From Oscillospiraceae bacterium (GTDB lineage Bacteria > Bacillota > Clostridia > Oscillospirales > Acutalibacteraceae), in the NCBI GenBank assembly GCA_029012445.1, contig JAQXMC010000023.1, forward strand, positions 1 through 64,000: a DNA stretch of 64,000 nt. The letters are read 5' to 3'. Below are positions 26,374-37,387 of this stretch, one piece after another (position 1 is the stretch's first letter; every line of letters begins with the position of its first letter). The notes beneath the pieces are model-generated. The model was given only the letters and a program-made list of their open reading frames with translations, was not told where the DNA came from and did no database searches. Both the position numbers and the translations under genes were made by a program.

Positions 26374-26460
26374 TGGTGCCGGTGGCGGGGGTCGAACCCG
26401 CACGGTGTTGCCACCAACGGATTTTGAGTCCGTCTCGTCTGCCAATTCCAACACACCGGC
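26374..26460 (-). tRNA. tRNA-Leu(CAA)
   Basis: An 87-nt type II tRNA read on the minus strand. The acceptor stem GCCGGTG/CACCGGC is followed by A and an encoded CCA. The anticodon stem ACGGA/TCCGT holds the loop CTCAAAA, giving anticodon CAA for TTG codons. A long variable arm (TGGTGGCAACA) and GGTTCGACCCC T-arm are present. Confidence 0.95.
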
Positions 26461-26465
26461 AAAAT

Positions 26466-26507
26466 TTCAGCCCGATAATAATATCATATTATCGGGCTGA
26501 ATGTCAA
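26466..26507 (-). promoter_or_regulatory. tRNA-Leu promoter overlapping a 15-bp hairpin
   Basis: On the minus strand TTGACA (26502-26507), an 18-bp spacer and TATTAT (26478-26483) make the tRNA promoter. The same bases form a perfect 15-bp inverted repeat, TTCAGCCCGATAATA with its complement (26466-26480 and 26487-26501). That repeat is positioned as the terminator of the upstream GT8-VTT gene. Confidence 0.65.
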
Positions 26508-26539
26508 CTGTTTTTCAAAATTTTGAGCTTGAGCCGGTT

Positions 26540-28075
26540 TTACGCCTCACCGCTTTTTATCTGCTTTTTTTCTTTATTGCGGTTCGATATCTTGTTATAG
26601 ATAACTCCTCCGAGTACTCCGAGAGCGGCTGTTGCGATGAATATTATCGCCGCAAACAGATAATTCTTGTCGGAAAGCGTTGCGCCGCACCATGTCGAAG
26701 AAACAATGGACGGTATTCTCGCAATGCTGGCGATTATCATGAACGGAACGGTTTTTATCGGCGTCAGACCGACAAAATATGTGAAGATATCCTTAGGCGT
26801 TCCGGGAATAAGATAAAGAATGAACACCATAGAATAAAGCTTCTGGTCGTCTTTGAAAAGAGCCATGCTCTCGAGCTTGCTCGTCGGAACGAAAATATCA
26901 ACGATTTTTTTGCCGAAGAACTTTGTCAGTGCGAGGATAACGAACGAGCCAAGCAGCGAGCCGAGCATACAATAGAACAATCCGCCCCACACACCATAGG
27001 CGTAGCCGGAGCCGATTTCAAGAGGCTCTGCGGGGATAAATTTGACCACCGTCTGAGCCGCTCTTATCAGAACGAAAATGACTCTGTCGAAGCCGCCGAA
27101 TCCGTCAAGATAAGTTTTGAAAACGACAGGATCTTTGACTACCGCCCAAAGTCCCTTGCCGAATTTAAAATAAAGAACGAGGCAGACCGCCCAGAAAGCG
27201 AGAGCCGACCAGACGACTATTCTCTGCTGTTTGTTGAGCTTTAACAGGTTAACAGTCGATTTTACCCGCGACTTTATCTTGCTCTTGGGGACGGGACCTT
27301 TGTTTTCGACCGGCGGATAGAAGCAGTCGAGAACTCCCTTGTACCCCTTAAGCCAGGGCTTGTATTTTCCGTTGTAATGAACGATGACGGTGTTTTCCTT
27401 GACATAATTTATGTCTTTTTTGTACCGTTTGAGAGTCTTTTCGTCCATGTTATAAAGCTTCTCGTCGATATCAATTGTCTTATCCCAGAAAAGAGCGTTT
27501 ATGACATCCTGGTCGGCGAGATAAAGCTTCTGAATATTTTCGTTGACATATGTCATGATTTTTTCAACAGTCGTGCATTTTCGCATTTCCGCAATGTTCA
27601 TAAGCATGATGCCGGCGTTGATGTATTTTGAATTTTTGCCCATTTTGAGCCTGACATGATTGAGTTTTTCAACGAAGCTGTAAGTATGGCTTGCAGCGGC
27701 TATTATGTTGTCGCCCATATCAATGTTATAAAGCGGCTCAAGAGAGCGCAGAACATAGATATCCGGGTCGAGATAAAGGCACTTTTCAACGCTCTCGGGT
27801 AAGAATCTGAAAGCGAGAAGCCTGTAAAATGTCTCTTTTGAGAGACGGTCGTCAACGGGTGTGTTTTCGAACAGATCGTCGTCGAGTTTTATGGGTATCA
27901 CGGTAATATCGTAATTTGCAGTAACATCGTCCAGCTTGTCAAAATCTTCCTGAGTGAGCTTTGAATGTGCAACATAAGCGTCGATATGGCTATCTCTGTT
28001 CGACTTGCCTATTGAGTCAAGAGCCACCAGAAGCGGCGGCAAATAGTTCTTGTCGATTGTTACTAAGATATTCAT
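26540..28075 (-). CDS. GT8 glycosyltransferase fused to a VTT/DedA-like membrane domain
   Basis: A 511-residue two-domain protein. Residues 1 to about 275 are a family-8 glycosyltransferase: NILVTIDKNYLPPLLVALDS start, LYLDPDIYV with the DxD metal motif (about 101-105), NAGIMLMN, ADQDVINALF and the closing HYNGKYKPW. Residues about 288-306 form a first membrane helix. About 335-495 match the VTT/TVP38 (SNARE-associated, DedA-like) domain, with EPLEIGSGYAYGVWGG, GSLLGSFVILAL and LIPGTPKDIFTYFVGL. Both halves look complete. The start is backed by AGGAGG. It may glycosylate a lipid-linked substrate at the inner membrane while the VTT part moves lipid; that is inference. Confidence 0.82.
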   Translation of the reverse strand: MNILVTIDKNYLPPLLVALDSIGKSNRDSHIDAYVAHSKLTQEDFDKLDDVTANYDITVIPIKLDDDLFENTPVDDRLSKETFYRLLAFRFLPESVEKCLYLDPDIYVLRSLEPLYNIDMGDNIIAAASHTYSFVEKLNHVRLKMGKNSKYINAGIMLMNIAEMRKCTTVEKIMTYVNENIQKLYLADQDVINALFWDKTIDIDEKLYNMDEKTLKRYKKDINYVKENTVIVHYNGKYKPWLKGYKGVLDCFYPPVENKGPVPKSKIKSRVKSTVNLLKLNKQQRIVVWSALAFWAVCLVLYFKFGKGLWAVVKDPVVFKTYLDGFGGFDRVIFVLIRAAQTVVKFIPAEPLEIGSGYAYGVWGGLFYCMLGSLLGSFVILALTKFFGKKIVDIFVPTSKLESMALFKDDQKLYSMVFILYLIPGTPKDIFTYFVGLTPIKTVPFMIIASIARIPSIVSSTWCGATLSDKNYLFAAIIFIATAALGVLGGVIYNKISNRNKEKKQIKSGEA

Positions 28076-28433
28076 TTTTTCCTCCTACATCAAAGCGATG
28101 TCAGTCTAATATATTCAAAAATCGTGAAGTTATATACTTTTTAAGTCAAACATCTGTTTTTAATATCATCGCATCACCTGACTTATATAATTTTTGTTTC
28201 TCTTCTTTTCGGTACGCACCCGATGGGTACGCATGGGGCACGGCATTCACCGGACCGGTATTTTTTCTTCTTTATATAATGTCGGGTAATTATATCACCC
28301 GATTTTTACGGAATAATAACAATATGATAACGAAAATGTCACTTCAAAGTCAGTGATTTTAATTTTCAAGTGAATTATACACGATTATATCTGATTTTGC
28401 AAGTATAAGCGTAAAAGTGAGCGCTCCGCATTT
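28076..28433. other. Intergenic region with a GC-rich hairpin
   Basis: No gene is seen. A hairpin GTACGCACCC...GGGTACGC (about 28211-28231) and a short ACCGG/CCGGT pair lie inside. Its GTACGCACC sequence resembles the terminator at 10829-10863. Confidence 0.4.
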
Positions 28434-28464
28434 AAAAAAGCGCCCGGCATCAGAAACGGGCGCT
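28434..28464 (-). terminator. Terminator of the LCP-ligA operon
   Basis: On the minus strand AGCGCCCG, a 10-nt loop and CGGGCGCT are followed by TTTTTTAAA. Confidence 0.8.
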
Positions 28465-28478
28465 GTTAATATATGTTT

Positions 28479-28982
28479 CTATTTAACGCATCTTTGACAC
28501 GGAGAATACTTTTCCTTTGCCGAGGCTATATCGGTCTTTATAGCGTTTTTGCCGGCGCAGCGCTTGCTGAAATGATAGCGGCTGCCGGTAGGTGTGATAT
28601 AGACCGTGTTCTTGTCTGCCGAGCTTTCTTCGGCGGTTGTTTTTTCTTTTGATTCGGATTCGGGGCTTGTTTCAGAGACTCCGTTCTGGCTTTTTTCACT
28701 CGTTTCTGTTGCCGCGTCAGATGAGCTTGTGTTGTTTGAAACCGTATTATCTGAGACAGAAACAGAGGATGATTCAGTACTTGCCGTGAAATATTTGCCG
28801 CCGGCGAGAGAGTCGGATTTTATCGCGCTGTTCCTGCCGGCGAAGCTCCCTATAACGCAGACCGCCATAAAAAACAACGCTGTCCAGAACCAGCCGTCTT
28901 TATAGAACGGAGGCCTTTCGCTTTCACGGCGTCCGTTTTCTCTTTCCTGAGCAGTCTCGCTCCTTTCGTCCTGATCAGACAT
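28479..28982 (-). CDS. Single-pass membrane protein with C-terminal Cys-rich motif
   Basis: A 167-residue protein: a charged N-terminus, one membrane helix (WFWTALFFMAVCVIGSFA, about 31-48) and an acidic Ser/Glu/Thr linker (about 60-125). The small terminal module TPTGSRYHFSKRCAGK...SPCQRC resembles the His/Cys putative metal-binding tails seen on many clostridial surface proteins and nucleases. The function is unknown. It is the last gene of the minus-strand operon, 20 bp after ligA. Confidence 0.7.
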   Translation of the reverse strand: MSDQDERSETAQERENGRRESERPPFYKDGWFWTALFFMAVCVIGSFAGRNSAIKSDSLAGGKYFTASTESSSVSVSDNTVSNNTSSSDAATETSEKSQNGVSETSPESESKEKTTAEESSADKNTVYITPTGSRYHFSKRCAGKNAIKTDIASAKEKYSPCQRCVK

Positions 28983-29002
28983 TTTTCATCTTCCCCGCAA
29001 AT

Positions 29003-32025
<3,023 letters not shown>

Positions 32026-32245
32026 AATTTTACCACTTCTTTCGGCTTAATTCAAGACCTGATAAACACCGTGTCAGCCGGAATATTTTTTGACTTTTCC
32101 GGCTAAATGTAGTTTAACCGAAACGGCCGACTTTATCAGAGCTTTCAGAGTGTGAGAAAAGCTGAGCCGTTTGCGGACATATCGGGAGATGTGTCGGACA
32201 TTGCAGTAATAATAAAAAATAATCACATTAAAAAGCAATTTTTGG

Positions 32246-32274
32246 TTGATATATATAAAAATTTATAGTATAAT
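32246..32274 (+). promoter_or_regulatory. Sigma-A promoter of the secreted lipase-like gene
   Basis: TTGATA (32246-32251), a 17-bp spacer and TATAAT (32269-32274). The rest of 32026-32353 is featureless apart from upstream A/T tracts. Confidence 0.75.
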
Positions 32275-32353
32275 CCAATATATTGAGCCTGCGCGCAGCC
32301 TGTTCGGGTGACGCTGAAGGCTCATAATATATGAAGGCACAGGAGGAAAAATC

Positions 32354-34309
32354 ATGAAAAAAATTATATCGGTGGTTCTGGCTTTGGCGCTTTGCTTCTG
32401 CATTGCGGCTCCGGCAGCCGCCGCAGCAGAAAAAGAAGAAGTCTATCCGATTATCATTGTTCCGGGTTACAGCTCGTCCGCTTTATATAAGGACGGCGAA
32501 AACGGCGAGAAGATCCATATCTGGAACATTCAGATGGATAAGATCCTGACGAGGATAGCCGTCAACGCCGCCGAGCTCGGCATTGACATCGGTGCTCTGG
32601 CAAAGGGCGACGCCAAAAAGCTGGCGGATACGGTCGGCGTCGAATTTGAAAAAATGTTCGGCGATATGGCGTACGACGAAACGGGCAAGCCCGTGACGCC
32701 GCTTCACACATATCACAGTCACGCATATGACACAAATTCAAAGTGGCTCAACGAAAATGAAAACGGCGATTACCGTCACGAGATTGAGATAATGCCATAT
32801 GTCACCGAAAATCTCGGCGATAAGGCTGAGGAGTGGACTTTCAATTTCAACACCGATTTCAGACGGAATGTTGTCGACTGCGCAGCTGATCTTGACAAAT
32901 ATATAGGCGATGTCCTCGAATACACCGGAGCTTCAAAGGTCAACCTCATCGCAGTCAGCCACGGCGGACAGACGACGGCAACCTATCTTGCTCTTTACGG
33001 TGAAAAGGGACAGGTCAACAATGCGGTAATGACCGTTCCGGCAATAGGCGGCGCTCTTCTCGCATATGACATTATAACCGAGAGCATCAGCTTAGACGAG
33101 CAGACGCTTCTGCGTTTCATCGAGAACGGAATGATGTTTGAGGAGGACTATAACTGGCTGGTCGAGGCTAACGAGCTCGGCTTTCTTGACGATGTTCTGA
33201 ACAATCTTGTTCCGTATTTGAAAAATGTAGTCGGAACATGGGGCAGCATATGGGATTTCATTCCCACCGAACAATATGAGCAGACAAAAAAAGATTATGC
33301 TCCGGAGGCTTTCCTCAATTCGGAGATACTCAAAAAATCAGACTATTTCCATTATGAGATACTCGCTAATATGTCGGCTCTTCTCAAAAAGGCGGAGAGC
33401 GCCGGCACCAATGTTTACATAATAGCGGGAACCGGCTGGCCCAGCGTTATCGGCACTCAGGAAAATTCAGACGCTATCATTTCGGTCAATTCTTCGACCG
33501 GCGCAACCTGCGCGCCTCTCGGCTCGCGCTTTAACGACGGTTATCAGACGCTCGGAACGATATGCTCCGACAAGACTCACGACCACCTTTCACCGGGTAT
33601 GGAGATTGACGCTTCGACAGCTTATCTTCCCGAAACGACATGGTTCTGCAACGGACTTTTCCATGGAATGACGCTCAAGGACGATTATTCCGCAAAGCTT
33701 ATGAAGCTGCTTATTGAAACGAACGATCATGTTGATGTTCATACATTCGCCGAGTACCCGCAGTTCCACTATTCGATGAATGTCTGCGAATCGGTCTACG
33801 CTGAGTTCGATTCAAGCGTCCCGGGATATATAACGGCTGACGACACGGCTCTCGTTATAACAAACCTTTCAAAGAAAAACAATATGAGAGTCCTCTCGGT
33901 CGCCGTTGAGGGAATGGATATAAGCTTTGACCTTTCAGAGTATATGCTCAAGGAGATAAAGCCGAGGGAGAGCATAACCGTGAAGTTCAGCGGAAAGATC
34001 CCCGCCGAAAGTCTAACGGCAGCGTCGGTCAAGGTCTCATATTTCATCGTCGGCTCGGCAACGCCTCTTAACGATAAGACCTTCAATTTCACGGTTATGA
34101 ACGGTGAAGCCAAGGAATATGACCGGGAGAATCCATATGTCAGTCTGACAGGTGAAAGCAAGTTCAGGGAGCATCTCGGCAACGCTTCGCAGATAAAGAT
34201 ATTTGACCGCCTCGGACTCACTTCTTTCTTTGAAATCATTTATGATATTTTCTATAATATTATAGGGAAATATATAGTTCCCATAATTTCCGGAAAACTC
34301 TATAAATAA
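32354..34309 (+). CDS. Secreted lipase/LCAT-like alpha/beta hydrolase
   Basis: A 651-residue exported protein. The signal peptide is MKKIISVVLALALCFCIAAP, cleaved near AAAAA. It then reads YPIIIVPGYSSSALY, the oxyanion strand of secreted lipases, and YIGDVLEYTGASKVNLIAVSHGGQ, the nucleophile elbow with Ser about 202. A candidate late His lies in THDHLSPG (about 413-420). Residues about 490-600 are a beta-sandwich extension. The last 30 residues are hydrophobic (FFEIIYDIFYNIIGKYIVPII) and may anchor the protein. Ribosome site AGGAGG. The substrate is unknown. Confidence 0.75.
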   Translation: MKKIISVVLALALCFCIAAPAAAAAEKEEVYPIIIVPGYSSSALYKDGENGEKIHIWNIQMDKILTRIAVNAAELGIDIGALAKGDAKKLADTVGVEFEKMFGDMAYDETGKPVTPLHTYHSHAYDTNSKWLNENENGDYRHEIEIMPYVTENLGDKAEEWTFNFNTDFRRNVVDCAADLDKYIGDVLEYTGASKVNLIAVSHGGQTTATYLALYGEKGQVNNAVMTVPAIGGALLAYDIITESISLDEQTLLRFIENGMMFEEDYNWLVEANELGFLDDVLNNLVPYLKNVVGTWGSIWDFIPTEQYEQTKKDYAPEAFLNSEILKKSDYFHYEILANMSALLKKAESAGTNVYIIAGTGWPSVIGTQENSDAIISVNSSTGATCAPLGSRFNDGYQTLGTICSDKTHDHLSPGMEIDASTAYLPETTWFCNGLFHGMTLKDDYSAKLMKLLIETNDHVDVHTFAEYPQFHYSMNVCESVYAEFDSSVPGYITADDTALVITNLSKKNNMRVLSVAVEGMDISFDLSEYMLKEIKPRESITVKFSGKIPAESLTAASVKVSYFIVGSATPLNDKTFNFTVMNGEAKEYDRENPYVSLTGESKFREHLGNASQIKIFDRLGLTSFFEIIYDIFYNIIGKYIVPIISGKLYK

Positions 34310-34451
34310 GCTAAACGGCCCGCGCCTTGTGTTTAATAGCGCGGCGCATTTGTGCTTTTGCCCCGGCTTGCCTTAGAAGAAAGTCAGAGCGGCAAGCTGA
34401 AACCGCTTGATATTGTCTCAGATGATATATTTTTTCAGGTAATATGAAATA

Positions 34452-34489
34452 AAACACTGTGTGGACCAATCCCGGCCCACACAGTGTTT
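34452..34489. terminator. Bidirectional terminator, lipase / Lrp
   Basis: AAACACTGTGTGG and CCACACAGTGTTT form a 13-bp stem. TTTTTATTT follows on the plus strand and TATTTCATA on the minus strand. Confidence 0.8.
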
Positions 34490-34491
34490 TT

Positions 34492-34977
34492 TTATTTATC
34501 TGACTGCTTATCCGATTTTTTTCTTCTTTTGACCCGTTCATCACATTCAATTGGTATCGCTCTTTGCTCTATGCTTGTTGAAAAAACGACCTGAGTGCTT
34601 GTGCTGCCGAAGCGCTGAAGCTCTGTGATGAAAGCGTCAAGCTCCCGCGTGTTGTGAAAAGCGGTTTTCATGTGCATGGAGTATTCGCCGGTGACAAAGC
34701 TGCATTCGAGAACATTCGGGACATTTTCAACGAAAGCGTAAAACTTTGATCTCAAGGACGGCTTCATGACGAGATTGATATAAGCGGTAACATTATAGCC
34801 GACCTTTGTCAGGTCGATTTTTGCGGTGTAACCCTTGATAATGCCTTCCTTCCTGAGCCTTTCTATTCTTGTCGAAACAGCGGGAGACGAGAGATAAACC
34901 TCTTTGGCAATATCCTTGACCGATATCCTCGCGTCCTTTTGCAGAAAATTCAAGATGGCGGCGTCGATTTTGTCCAT
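34492..34977 (-). CDS. Lrp/AsnC-family transcriptional regulator
   Basis: A 161-residue regulator. The N-terminal HTH reads MDKIDAAILNFLQKDARISV then DIAKEVYLSSPAVSTRIERL. The RAM effector domain covers about 65-140. A basic tail (VKRRKKSDKQSDK) ends it. Start is ATG 34977, behind GAAGGAAG; the longer frame from 35064 lacks a ribosome site. It faces aspA across a 344-bp A/T-rich region, so it probably senses an amino acid such as aspartate or asparagine and controls aspA. That pairing is inference from position. Confidence 0.85.
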   Translation of the reverse strand: MDKIDAAILNFLQKDARISVKDIAKEVYLSSPAVSTRIERLRKEGIIKGYTAKIDLTKVGYNVTAYINLVMKPSLRSKFYAFVENVPNVLECSFVTGEYSMHMKTAFHNTRELDAFITELQRFGSTSTQVVFSTSIEQRAIPIECDERVKRRKKSDKQSDK

Positions 34978-35106
34978 GCTGCACTTCCTTCCGGCTATCA
35001 TGCGCTTAACGGTTTCAGCTACAAATTGTGACTGCAAATGAGAACTTCCGGCATAAGCCGACAATTTTCATCGCCACGATCATATCACACGGATATCATA
35101 ACCCCT

Positions 35107-35260
35107 TTGAGATTATTTGTCAACTTAATTTTTTAAAGTTAATGCTTAATTTTTTTAATTATTATTAGCAATATTATACTTAAAAATATAGATAATTTGA
35201 TAGTTAATTGTAAAACTTGCAAAACCCTAAGCAAATGCTATAATTGTTTTGCAGGTAACG
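35107..35260. promoter_or_regulatory. A/T-rich divergent control region, lrp-aspA
   Basis: A 150-bp stretch carries repeated TTAATTTTTTAAAGTTAATG, TTAATTTTTTTAATTATT and TAGTTAATTGTAAAA motifs. This is the kind of phased A/T sequence Lrp-type proteins bind. A TATAAT occurs at 35240-35245 toward aspA. Binding sites are not defined by sequence alone. Confidence 0.45.
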
Positions 35261-35321
35261 GTGAACGGAAATTCACCGCAGAAAATATAGATAAAAATTT
35301 TATAAAGAAAGGGCAGAAAAT

Positions 35322-36719
35322 ATGAAAACGAGACTTGAAGCGGATTCGATAGGCGAGCTTGAACTGGACGCAGACGCATACTACGGTGTGCAGTCTCTCA
35401 GAGGCTCGAGAAACTTCCCGATAACGGGCAGAATGATGCATAAAGAGCTTATTATTGCTTTGGCTCAGCTCAAGAAAGCGTCGGCGATGACATCAAAGGC
35501 TTCGGGCAGACTTGCCGAAGATAAAGCCGACGCCATAATTCAGGCAGCCGACGAGATTATTGCCGGCAAGCTTCACGACAGCTTTATAGTTGACGCTATT
35601 CAGGGCGGCGCAGGGACTTCCGCCAACATGAACGCAAACGAGGTCATAGCCAACAGGGCGATTGAGATCCTCGGCGGAAAACCCGGTGATTACAGCATTG
35701 TTCACCCGAACGATCATGTTAATATGGCGCAGTCGACAAACGATGTTTATCCGTCTGCGGGCAAAATCGCTATGGTTGCCCTTCTTAAAAAGCTCATTCC
35801 GGAAGAAGAACGGCTTTATGACGCTCTTATCAAAAAAGCGCAGGAATTTAACGGCGTACTCAAAATGGGCAGAACTCAGCTTCAGGATGCTGTTCCAATG
35901 CGCCTGGGGCAGGAATTTCACGCATACGCATCGGCTGTCAAAAGAGACATAGCCAGACTCAACCGTGTCAAGGATGAGCTTCACCGCCTCAACATGGGCG
36001 CAACTGCAATCGGAACGGCGATTGACGGCGATCCGTATTATATCACCTATATCTGCGACAATGTTTCCAAGGTCTGCGGCGAGACCTACACTCAGTGCGA
36101 CGACCTCTTTGACGGTACCTCCAACCTTGATATTTATGTCTCGGTTTCCTCTGCGCTCAAGGCGGCGGCTGTTGACCTTTCAAAGATGTGCAACGATCTC
36201 AGACTTCTCTCCAGCGGACCGAAAACAGGCATAGGCGAGATCTCTCTTCCGCCGAAGCAGAACGGCTCCTCGATAATGCCCGGTAAGGTCAACCCGGTCA
36301 TTCCCGAGGTTGTTTCACAGGTCGCATTCAGAATAATCGGCAGCGACACGACTGTCACAATGGCGGCCGAAGCCGGTCAGCTTGAGCTTAACGCTTTTGA
36401 GCCGGTCATATTTTACAGCATATTTGAAGGCATCGAGTCTCTGACAAACGCTGTCAGAACGCTTATCGACAACTGCATTTCGGGCATTGTTGCCAACGAA
36501 AAGCGCTGCGACGCCCTGCTTCACGCGAGCGTCGGAATCGCAACCGCTCTCAAACCCTATATAGGCTATAAGGAGTCGGCGAGAATAGCCAAGGAATCGC
36601 TCAGAACGGGCGTTCCGGTCAGAGATATAGTTTTAAGAGACGGACTTATGGAAAAAGATAAGCTCGACGAGGTTCTTAAAGCCGAAAACATGACGGAAAT
36701 CAAGCGCCTTGACAGATAA
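35322..36719 (+). CDS. aspA: Aspartate ammonia-lyase
   Basis: A 465-residue member of the fumarase/aspartase superfamily. The signature GSSIMPGKVNPVIPE (about 322-336) carries the catalytic Ser. NDHVNMAQSTNDVYPSA (about 130-146) and GRTQLQDAVPM (about 187-197) line the active site. VSQVAFRIIGSD and the AspA-like N-terminus (TRLEADSIGELELDADAYYG) favour aspartase over fumarase C. It converts L-aspartate to fumarate plus ammonia. It is probably controlled by the divergent Lrp-type gene. Ribosome site AAAGGG. Confidence 0.87.
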   Translation: MKTRLEADSIGELELDADAYYGVQSLRGSRNFPITGRMMHKELIIALAQLKKASAMTSKASGRLAEDKADAIIQAADEIIAGKLHDSFIVDAIQGGAGTSANMNANEVIANRAIEILGGKPGDYSIVHPNDHVNMAQSTNDVYPSAGKIAMVALLKKLIPEEERLYDALIKKAQEFNGVLKMGRTQLQDAVPMRLGQEFHAYASAVKRDIARLNRVKDELHRLNMGATAIGTAIDGDPYYITYICDNVSKVCGETYTQCDDLFDGTSNLDIYVSVSSALKAAAVDLSKMCNDLRLLSSGPKTGIGEISLPPKQNGSSIMPGKVNPVIPEVVSQVAFRIIGSDTTVTMAAEAGQLELNAFEPVIFYSIFEGIESLTNAVRTLIDNCISGIVANEKRCDALLHASVGIATALKPYIGYKESARIAKESLRTGVPVRDIVLRDGLMEKDKLDEVLKAENMTEIKRLDR

Positions 36720-36749
36720 TCGGTCAGCTTTAATAAATAATTAACAACA

Positions 36750-36799
36750 AAACAGCGTCTCCGGCTGAGAAAGGTTTTCCCTGCCCGGAGACGCTGTTT
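36750..36799. terminator. Bidirectional terminator, aspA / DUF1292
   Basis: AAACAGCGTCTCCGG pairs exactly with CCGGAGACGCTGTTT over a 20-nt loop. It serves the convergent genes. Confidence 0.8.
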
Positions 36800-36816
36800 C
36801 TTATTCGTCTGAGATA

Positions 36817-37080
36817 TTATTCTCCTAATTCGTCCTTGTGTTCGGCCATGAATTTTTCAAAGACCGCCTGCACGAGATCATCGTCGTCAATGCCGACATA
36901 GCTGTCATATTCGTCGCTCGTGGCGTCCTCCTCAACTCTTAGAATGAGCAGCTGACCGTTTTCTCTTTCAAGAGGATAAAGCACTATGAAATCCTCGCCG
37001 CCGTATTCAACGAAGTCAAGAAAACCGAATTTTTCTTCTCCGTCGTCGGACTCGAGAGTTATAATCGAATCGTCGTCCAT
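36817..37080 (-). CDS. DUF1292-domain protein
   Basis: An 87-residue acidic protein with the DUF1292 pattern: ITLESDDGEEKFGFLDFVEY, YIVLYPLE-like YPLERE, then VEEDATSDEYDSYVGIDDDD and a C-terminal helix. Its molecular role is unknown. In other Firmicutes such genes sit near ruvX-type genes, which are absent here. AGGGTGGTAT-like spacing before the start is weak; the ribosome site reads GGGAGA. The region from 37081 to 37315 has no gene. Confidence 0.85.
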   Translation of the reverse strand: MDDDSIITLESDDGEEKFGFLDFVEYGGEDFIVLYPLERENGQLLILRVEEDATSDEYDSYVGIDDDDLVQAVFEKFMAEHKDELGE

Positions 37081-37315
37081 GATATGTCTCCCATCTGAAT
37101 CAAAATATCGGTGCGAAAGGAAAACGCCCGTTTCAATATTATATATTCTGCGCGGATTTATGTCAAGAAAAACACTGTTTTCCGTCCTGCTTTTGCGGTA
37201 CGCACGAGGTCTGTTCTTAAAAACGGCGGTTTCGCTCTGAATAGCATGAAATGTGTCGCAAATATTTATAAACTCTTAATTTTGCCGCGGAGAATAAGAA
37301 ATTTATAACAATCAC

Positions 37316-37344
37316 TTGAGACTGGCCGAAGTATTTGCTAAAAT
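37316..37344 (+). promoter_or_regulatory. Sigma-A promoter of the GH25 gene
   Basis: TTGAGA (37316-37321), a 17-bp spacer and TAAAAT (37339-37344), 44 bp ahead of the chosen ATG. Confidence 0.7.
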
Positions 37345-37387
37345 ATATATTGAAATTTTTGCATCAAAAATCAGGAGAATAAAGAAA

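Noticed and set aside
26501..27244. Plus-strand 247-codon frame inside the GT8-VTT gene
   Set aside because: It is an antisense shadow, Arg/Glu/Asn-rich with no family; the minus-strand reading is clearly the real gene.
34311..34550. 79-codon minus-strand frame after the lipase gene
   Set aside because: It spans the bidirectional terminator and overlaps the Lrp gene end; no ribosome site.
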